A stretch of 11,135 bases of DNA from contig JAJYGE010000250.1 in the NCBI GenBank assembly GCA_021785155.1, forward strand, positions 1-11,135. The letters run 5' to 3'. Each line of letters opens with the position of its first letter. The first letter of the stretch is position 1. The DNA is from Planctomycetota bacterium (GTDB lineage Bacteria; Planctomycetota; Phycisphaerae; WQYP01). The notes under the pieces were generated by a model. It did not search any database. It was not told the origin of the DNA and saw nothing but the letters and a program-made list of their open reading frames with translations. Position numbers and translations under genes: made by a program. Positions 6,759-11,135 of the stretch are shown here, one piece after another.

Positions 6759-6953
6759 ATGGAAAACCATCGCCGGGTCGGATTACCGGATTATCTGGTT
6801 CCCGATAAGAATGTGCGTATCCGGCATCAGGACAAGTGGCGTCGGGGCGTATGCCTTTCGCTTTACAAGCTTTACAATAAGCTCTGGCCCTGGCGAACAG
6901 CCGACTCTGATGGAGAACTCGGCGAAGAGTCAAAACGTATGGACAGACTTTAA
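6759..6953 (+). CDS. Possible small protein upstream of the MFS exporter
   Basis: A 64-codon frame starts at the ATG at 6759 and ends 12 bases before the MFS start, in operon-like spacing. The product is basic and aromatic in the middle (DKWRRGVCLSLYKLYNKLWP) and acidic at the end, with no membrane segment or known domain. No convincing Shine-Dalgarno sequence precedes it, and the in-frame stop at 6735 rules out a longer start. Reverse frames are also open here. It may be a leader ORF or chance. Confidence 0.3.
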   Translation: MENHRRVGLPDYLVPDKNVRIRHQDKWRRGVCLSLYKLYNKLWPWRTADSDGELGEESKRMDRL

Positions 6954-6965
6954 GGGAAATAAGCA

Positions 6966-8360
6966 ATGCGAAAAGCCAGTATTTTTACGATATTTCTGAT
7001 TGTGTTTGTGGACTTGGTGGGATTTGGGATTGTGCTGCCGAACTTGCAGTTATATGGCCAGCAGTTTGGTATCCGTAATTATTTTTATCTGACACTCATT
7101 GGTGCGACCTATTCATTTTTTCAATTTCTGTTCGCGCCGATTCTGGGGCGGTGGTCGGATCATATTGGCCGGCGGCCCGTGCTGATTGTCAGTCAGATCG
7201 GGACGATTGTGGGCTTTTTCATGCTGTTTTTCGCCAATTTTTTTCAGGGGCATGTCCTGGGTATTGTGCTGATTTTCGCTTCACGAATTCTTGATGGCAT
7301 CAGCGGAGGCAATATTTCCACCGCCAATGCCTATATCGCGGATATCACCACGCCGGAAAATCGGGCCAAGGGCCTGGGCGCACTGGGAGCGGCATTCGGG
7401 CTGGGATTTATTTTCGGGCCCATTATCGGCGGTATGGTGTCGCATTTTCTGGGATTGCAATATGTACCACTGGTGGCGGCGGCTTTTTCCTTGACCGCGT
7501 TGATCCTGACATTTACACAACTGGCGGAATCACGCACACCCAATAATCAACGCAATGATGCCGCCGCCCGGCGCTTCAGCTTTCGCGGGCTGGAGCATTC
7601 ACTGGTGCGGCCCATTATCGGGCCGCTGATCCTGTTATTTTTTGTCAACGGTTTTGCTTTTGCCGGCATGGAACAGACACTTAGTCTACTGATTCAACAT
7701 CGCAATTACCCCATAACCGTCCATGCGATGCTTAAGGCCCGTGGCACAAATGTGGCCCATGGGGCTGCAGATGTGGTTGTGGGAAATAAGCCGACAGATG
7801 TCCATGCAACAGCTTCTTTGGCGGCGTTTGGAAAAAAGCAGGATGACCGCAGCAGCTACGCATCAGGCTGGCTGTTTGGTGCCATTGGCATTGTGATTGT
7901 CATTATTCAGGGCGGGATGATCGGACGGCTGACAAAAAAGTATGGCGAATTGAAACTCACGCTGCTGGGACCGGTGATTACCTCGGCGGGACTGGTGCTG
8001 ATTGGACTTCCCATACATTGGGCCTGGCGTTGGACAGGATTTCTGGCCGGGGGCATTTTGCTGGCGATTGGCAGCGGCTTGTTTAACCCGGCCATGCAGG
8101 CGCTGATCAGCCGCCATTGCCATGCCGATGAACAAGGGGAGGTCCTCGGCGCCAATCAGGGTATGGCAAGTCTGGCCCGCGCTTTGGGGCCAATTCTGGC
8201 GGGATTGTTGTTTGAATATGTGTTTCCCGCGATGCCATATTATGTATCGGCGGGTTTATGCTTAATTGTCACGGCGGGCATATTTATCAAGCGGGAGAAG
8301 TTTGCACTTCCGGCGCCAACGTCCGTTGAGGCACGCCCAGACGCTCTGCCATCCAAATAG
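6966..8360 (+). CDS. Major facilitator superfamily exporter, Tet(A)-like DHA1 group
   Basis: This 464-residue integral membrane protein is preceded by AAGGGA about 8 bases before the ATG. It has the 12-helix MFS pattern. Helix 1 is IFLIVFVDLVGFGIVLPNL. Motif A in the loop between helices 2 and 3 is LGRWSDHIGRRPVLI (60-74). Motif C in helix 5 is GLGFIFGPIIGG (145-156), the hallmark of drug antiporters, and a second motif-A copy is GRLTKKYGELKL (320-331). The DLVGFGIVLP start is typical of tetracycline-type proton antiporters. Odd point: about 50 polar residues (roughly 249-298) sit between helices 7 and 8, where most relatives have a short loop. The substrate is unknown, and resistance should not be assumed. 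The last 74 bases overlap the convergent PAP2 gene. Confidence 0.9.
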   Translation: MRKASIFTIFLIVFVDLVGFGIVLPNLQLYGQQFGIRNYFYLTLIGATYSFFQFLFAPILGRWSDHIGRRPVLIVSQIGTIVGFFMLFFANFFQGHVLGIVLIFASRILDGISGGNISTANAYIADITTPENRAKGLGALGAAFGLGFIFGPIIGGMVSHFLGLQYVPLVAAAFSLTALILTFTQLAESRTPNNQRNDAAARRFSFRGLEHSLVRPIIGPLILLFFVNGFAFAGMEQTLSLLIQHRNYPITVHAMLKARGTNVAHGAADVVVGNKPTDVHATASLAAFGKKQDDRSSYASGWLFGAIGIVIVIIQGGMIGRLTKKYGELKLTLLGPVITSAGLVLIGLPIHWAWRWTGFLAGGILLAIGSGLFNPAMQALISRHCHADEQGEVLGANQGMASLARALGPILAGLLFEYVFPAMPYYVSAGLCLIVTAGIFIKREKFALPAPTSVEARPDALPSK

Positions 8361-9093
8361 CGCAGCCAAATCCGCAGAACCAGCCGATGGTGCCACCGGC
8401 GATAATATCGGAATAAAAATGAGCCTGCATGACAATGCGGGAAAAGGATGTCAGCCACGCCACGAGCAGAAAAAGTCGGCGGCCTTTCGGGGACAGATAC
8501 GTGAGTGCCGCGGCCATGGCAAAGGCAACACAGGCGTGGCCGCTGGGGAAACTCAAATCGACTTGCGTATGAAAACCACGGAACCAATGCCAGACATTCA
8601 AGCCATCGTTCAAGTGGCCATTGGGCAATGTGCCAATGGGGCGCACGCGGCCACAGACGCTTTTAAAAGCTTCAGAAACAGCGCCGGCTCCCAGGATGGA
8701 ACTGAGCATAATGGCAATGCCCTTCCACCGGGCGGGATCATAAACCCATACCAGTAAACATATAAATACAACTTCAGCCGGCACGCCCACATCCCGCAAG
8801 GCCCGCCAGGTGCTTTCTGTATGATGATACAACTGGGAATGAAATGGCGGCGTAACCGTGCGCCACCAGGGCGCGTTGGGATGCGTTTTGGGATTCAGTT
8901 GCACAGCCTTCCAGTTGTATGGCTGTTGATCTCCCATCAGCCAGCGCGTGGCCCGCCAGGCGGTGGTATCGAGCCGGGCGTTAAAACTCAGCAGGAGAAT
9001 TTCCGCCAGTGCCACAATGCCCAGAATGATCAGGTTTTTTTTCAATGGCGAAGCGCGGTGCGGCTTACCGGTGGAAACGGTCACTGTTTGCAT
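8287..9093 (-). CDS. PAP2 (type 2 phosphatidic acid phosphatase) family membrane phosphatase
   Basis: This 268-residue protein has the SD-like GAGGT 5 bases before the ATG. It is a polytopic membrane protein with the three-part PAP2 signature: KSVCGRVRP (144-152; K144, R151 region), PSGH (183-186) and SRIVMQAHFYSD (218-229; R219, catalytic H225, D229). H186 and H225 are the usual catalytic pair. Such enzymes dephosphorylate lipid phosphates, for example undecaprenyl pyrophosphate, phosphatidic acid or lipid A, on the outer face of the membrane; the substrate here is not evident. A large loop between the first two helices (about 45-105) is rich in Trp and His. It follows rpsB on the same strand after 238 bases and overlaps the end of the MFS gene tail to tail, leaving no room for a separate terminator. 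Confidence 0.9.
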   Translation of the reverse strand: MQTVTVSTGKPHRASPLKKNLIILGIVALAEILLLSFNARLDTTAWRATRWLMGDQQPYNWKAVQLNPKTHPNAPWWRTVTPPFHSQLYHHTESTWRALRDVGVPAEVVFICLLVWVYDPARWKGIAIMLSSILGAGAVSEAFKSVCGRVRPIGTLPNGHLNDGLNVWHWFRGFHTQVDLSFPSGHACVAFAMAAALTYLSPKGRRLFLLVAWLTSFSRIVMQAHFYSDIIAGGTIGWFCGFGCAIWMAERLGVPQRTLAPEVQTSPA

Positions 9094-9331
9094 GATCTAC
9101 CTCGCGGGGTTGGGGAAAACCGGCCCGGTGCGTTTATCACATCGCGGACTGACCACCGGCATCAGGCATCGACACGGATGTCAGGGCATCTATGCACGCT
9201 TTACCCGATGGCCGGACAACAACAAAACGCAAGCACCCAATGGCACAGCCGATGGCGGCAGTAGCCTTTCGGCAAAAGTATCGAGCTTGCACGTTTAGTG
9301 GTCTAGCACCGCGATATCCGAGCACTGACGG

Positions 9332-10195
9332 TTAGCCGTTAGCGGGAGCCGGGGCATCGGCGGAAGGCTCAGCGGCGACCGGTTCGGCGGCAGCGGCTTT
9401 TTCCGATTCAACCTGCTCTTCCGCCTGCGCAGTGGTGGTGCGGCGGCGCGTGCGTTCCGACTTTACCGCCCGCTGTTGCACCTTGTCCTGTTCTTCTTTG
9501 GCAATGCGGCCCGACTTACCTTCCAGTACCGCGGCCAGAATTTCCTTCATGATCAAATCAATACCCCGTAGCGCATCGTCATTGGCGGGAATGGCGATAT
9601 CAACCATATCCGGGTCGCTGTCGGTATCAATCAGACCAATAACCGGGATTTTCAGTTTGCGAGCTTCCTGAATGGCGATGGCTTCACGGCGAACATCAAC
9701 GACAAACATGGCTCCGGGCAACCGGTCCATGCCGCGAATACCGGAAAGGTTACGGAGGATCTTACGATACTCACGGTTCAAATTCGATACCATTTTCTTG
9801 GAATAATTCTTGCCGACATCCGGAGACTGCAAAATACGTTCCAACTCTTCCAAACGCTGCAGACGCGACCGAATGGTACGGTAGTTGGTCAGCGTGCCGC
9901 CGAGCCAACGTTCAGTGACCACCGGCATTCCCGCCTGCTTACCAATTTCATCAATGACCGAGCGGGCCTGCCGCTTGGTGCCGACAAATAATACATCGCG
10001 GCCACTGCCCACAAGGCGGCTGATAAACCGTTGTGCGGCCAGCAGACCTTTGAGCGTTTCACGCACGTCGATAATGTGGATAAGATTGCGCTTGCCGTAA
10101 ATGTAGGGTTTCATTTTAGGATTCCACCGGCTGGTGCGGTGGCCGAAATGAATACCGGAATCAACGAGCTGACGAACCAATTCAGAATTGGCCAT
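9332..10195 (-). CDS. rpsB: 30S ribosomal protein S2
   Basis: This 287-residue protein is preceded by GAGG 8 bases before the ATG. The S2 signatures are clear: LVDSGIHFGHRTSRWNPKMK (10-29), PYIYGKRNLIHIIDVRET (30-47), FVGTKRQAR (70-78), ERWLGGTLTNYRTI (95-108) and PVIGLIDTDSDPDMVDIAIP (184-203). S2 binds the head-platform junction of the 30S subunit together with S1. Residues about 230-287 form a tail rich in Lys/Arg, then Ala/Glu/Pro, absent from short S2 proteins such as that of E. coli and probably disordered. The elongation factor Ts gene, which normally follows rpsB, is not in the 238 bases after it nor anywhere in this window. Confidence 0.98.
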   Translation of the reverse strand: MANSELVRQLVDSGIHFGHRTSRWNPKMKPYIYGKRNLIHIIDVRETLKGLLAAQRFISRLVGSGRDVLFVGTKRQARSVIDEIGKQAGMPVVTERWLGGTLTNYRTIRSRLQRLEELERILQSPDVGKNYSKKMVSNLNREYRKILRNLSGIRGMDRLPGAMFVVDVRREAIAIQEARKLKIPVIGLIDTDSDPDMVDIAIPANDDALRGIDLIMKEILAAVLEGKSGRIAKEEQDKVQQRAVKSERTRRRTTTAQAEEQVESEKAAAAEPVAAEPSADAPAPANG

Positions 10196-10288
10196 GGGGA
10201 AAACCTCATATCAGCGATTTCAGAGCCATCTGCCGCGGAGGCTCCTACCATCGCTTAAAATCCGCCCTGCGGCGAAATAGCGTACAAT

Positions 10289-10319
10289 CGGCTACGCAGC
10301 ACGCGCTGCGTATAAGCCG
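10289..10319. repeat. Two-step hairpin in the rpsB leader region
   Basis: ACGCAGC (10294-10300) and GCTGCGT (10305-10311) form a perfect 7-bp stem with a 4-base loop. It is extended by CGGCT (10289-10293) and AGCCG (10315-10319) across a 3-base bulge. It lies about 95 bases upstream of the rpsB start on the same transcript side. No T-run follows, so it is not a standard intrinsic terminator. It could be an S2-binding leader structure for feedback control, or a structured 3' end of the upstream operon. Function is inference. Confidence 0.45.
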
Positions 10320-10365
10320 AACAAGCGGCAAACCATTAATCATATCGTTTGTAGCCGTTGGTGTC

Positions 10366-10418
10366 TAGGAGTCTGTCCAAGGAACGGCCGGGATCGCGAT
10401 TACTTGGACAGGCTCCTA
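10366..10418. repeat. Long imperfect inverted repeat, REP/MITE-like or processing hairpin
   Basis: Arms TAGGAGTCTGTCCAAG (10366-10381) and CTTGGACAGGCTCCTA (10403-10418) pair over 16 bp with one mismatch, around a 21-base GC-rich loop. The element lies 15 bases downstream of the XRE antitoxin stop, so it may act as a factor-independent stop or an RNA-stability hairpin, though no T-run follows. Its size and shape also fit REP-type palindromes mobilised by REP-associated tyrosine transposases. No second copy is in this window. Confidence 0.5.
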
Positions 10419-10432
10419 TGGCTGCAAAACAA

Positions 10433-10765
10433 CTAACGCCCCGCCGCGTTCAGCGCCTTTTCCAATTTAGCCATAGTTCCGCGCCGCGGCTGATGCCTAC
10501 CGGATTCCAACCGCGATATCGTTTCCACCCGCACGGAAGCGACCTTGGCAAGCTCCTTCTGGGACAGACCTGCCGCCAGGCGACGTCTAAGGAGCTTCCG
10601 CGCCAACAATGCCAGCATGGCGGGGACGGCCGGACGATTTCCATTCTGGTCGGCGGCGGGCAATGGCGGCCCAATGTTCATCAACTGCTGCGACCAAGCG
10701 TCAAATTCCCGCTTCGGAATCAGTACGAACGGCTCGCCGCGAATTTCAAGTGTGCTGATACTCAT
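10433..10765 (-). CDS. XRE-family antitoxin of a RelE/ParE-type module
   Basis: This is a 110-residue protein; the ATG at 10765 has GAGG 9 bases upstream. Residues 1-25 (MSISTLEIRGEPFVLIPKRE, FDAWS) resemble the strand-helix start of antitoxins that fold against their toxin. Residues about 52-105 are an XRE helix-turn-helix: ARKLLRRRLAAGLSQKELAK, VASVRVETISRLESGRHQP, then TMAKLEKALNA. It lies 4 bases after the end of the upstream toxin frame, toxin first and antitoxin second, as in HigBA-like modules. It probably binds the palindrome at 11042-11071 to repress the pair. A longer reading from 10915 is out of frame with the toxin and lies over it, so it is rejected. The partner toxin is frameshifted, so this may now be an orphan regulator. 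Confidence 0.85.
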   Translation of the reverse strand: MSISTLEIRGEPFVLIPKREFDAWSQQLMNIGPPLPAADQNGNRPAVPAMLALLARKLLRRRLAAGLSQKELAKVASVRVETISRLESGRHQPRRGTMAKLEKALNAAGR

Positions 10766-10769
10766 AACA

Positions 10770-11034
10770 TCAATCCTCATATACGTCGCGTCGATGCGCA
10801 ATGCGAACAATCGCGATGATATCCCTTTGAACACGGAATATGATCCGGTAGTCACCCGTGCGGATCCTGAAATGGCCCTTCCAGCCGTGCCTAAGCGGCT
10901 TGGCACCGCTGACATGCGGCCAACGGCATAGCCCGCTGGCTAAGGGCGATCACCCGTTCCTGAATCGGCCCTGGAAGACCATCAAAATCCGCAATCGCCT
11001 CCTCTGACATCACCAATTCAGGCACGCTATACAT
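10770..11034 (-). pseudogene. RelE/ParE superfamily toxin, frameshifted
   Basis: Read from the ATG at 11034 the frame gives VMSEEAIADFDGLPGPIQER and then VIALSQR, and stops at 10893-10891 after 47 residues. One base over, from about 10935 to the TGA at 10772-10770, it continues with LCRWPHVSGAKPLRHGWKGH and FRIRTGDYRIIFRV, ending IAHRRDVYED. This second half is the conserved RelE/ParE/HigB core (WP.VSG.KPL...G.FRIR.GDYRI.F.V). Removing one C from the run 10932-10934 restores an 87-codon toxin gene. The total span is 265 bases, 3n+1. The family acts as ribosome-dependent mRNA endonucleases or gyrase inhibitors, and this copy should be inactive unless the shift is a sequencing error. The start may be the internal ATG at 11010, because 11034 touches the -10 box. 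Confidence 0.82.
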
Positions 11035-11061
11035 TTTAAGATAATATGTCATGAATGTCAA
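11033..11061 (-). promoter_or_regulatory. Promoter of the RelE/XRE module
   Basis: On the minus strand TTGACA (complement of 11056-11061) is followed by a 17-base spacer and TAAAAT (complement of 11033-11038). The -10 box overlaps the first candidate ATG (11034-11032), so transcripts would start near 11026 and the first usable start codon would be the ATG at 11010. Confidence 0.6.
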
Positions 11062-11071
11062 TGACATATTA
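11042..11071. promoter_or_regulatory. Perfect 11-bp palindrome over the toxin-antitoxin promoter, probable operator
   Basis: TAATATGTCAT (11042-11052) and ATGACATATTA (11061-11071) are exact inverted copies with an 8-base centre that itself contains a third ATGTCA half-site (11055-11060). The palindrome covers the -35 box and spacer of the minus-strand promoter. The XRE antitoxin encoded downstream is the likely ligand. Each arm contains TAATATGTCA, the same 10-mer found at 2619-2628 in the other module's promoter. Operator function is inferred from position and symmetry. Confidence 0.7.
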
Positions 11072-11135
11072 GCCGTGACGAACGATACGCCAGGGCGAGA
11101 TCATATAGAAACATGGGCATGCTTTACTTTACCAA

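Noticed and set aside
9137..9325. A 62-codon minus-strand frame between rpsB and PAP2
   Set aside because: Low-complexity content, no ribosome binding site and no recognisable domain; treated as non-coding.
10433..10915. A 160-residue version of the XRE antitoxin
   Set aside because: The extension covers the toxin gene in another frame, while the ATG at 10765 has a good Shine-Dalgarno site and matches the usual antitoxin length.

Overview
The window looks like bacterial chromosome, most likely from a Planctomycetota lineage. Support for this is soft: the style of ribosomal protein S2 with an Ala/Pro/Glu-rich tail, a secreted GH63/trehalase-type enzyme, densely spaced accessory genes, strong consensus promoters and short paired modules. 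No rRNA, tRNA, CRISPR array or complete insertion sequence was seen.

Layout. Positions 1-2381 (minus strand) hold an accessory block. It contains an orphan membrane-anchored protein (1191-2381), a stretch resembling dispersed intergenic repeat (about 940-1130), and an HNH-like 'LHHWLxPQ' protein that resembles an RHS/polymorphic-toxin C-terminal domain (185-928). That last gene overlaps by ATGA with a zinc-ribbon protein that runs off the left edge (1-188). Positions 2596-5041 (plus strand) form a defence or toxin-antitoxin-like island. A consensus promoter with an embedded inverted repeat drives a DUF6932-type nucleotidyltransferase-like gene (2632-3225). This is ATGA-coupled to an XRE-family regulator (3222-3668), followed directly by an in-frame remnant of a different ATPase (3669-3851) and then an intact AAA_14/DUF4143 ATPase (3899-5041). 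Positions 5157-6509 (minus) encode a secreted GH63/trehalase-like glycosidase. Positions 6759-8360 (plus) carry a possible small ORF and a Tet-like MFS exporter. The exporter's 3' end overlaps a convergent PAP2 phosphatase gene (8287-9093, minus). Then comes rpsB (9332-10195, minus), with no tsf directly after it. The right end (10433-11071, minus) is a RelE/ParE toxin gene broken by a one-base frameshift, an intact XRE antitoxin, and a promoter covered by a perfect 11-bp inverted repeat.

The most unexpected pattern is a 10-mer, TAATATGTCA. It occurs once in the promoter of the DUF6932/XRE pair and twice, as the two arms of the palindrome, in the promoter of the unrelated RelE/XRE pair 8.4 kb away. 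This hints at a shared or convergent operator and possible cross-regulation. Two plus-strand genes (2632 and 3899) start 7 nt after a near-consensus -10 box, as expected for leaderless mRNAs.

Housekeeping genes (rpsB, PAP2, MFS, glycosidase) occupy 5.1-10.2 kb. The accessory modules sit on both sides.
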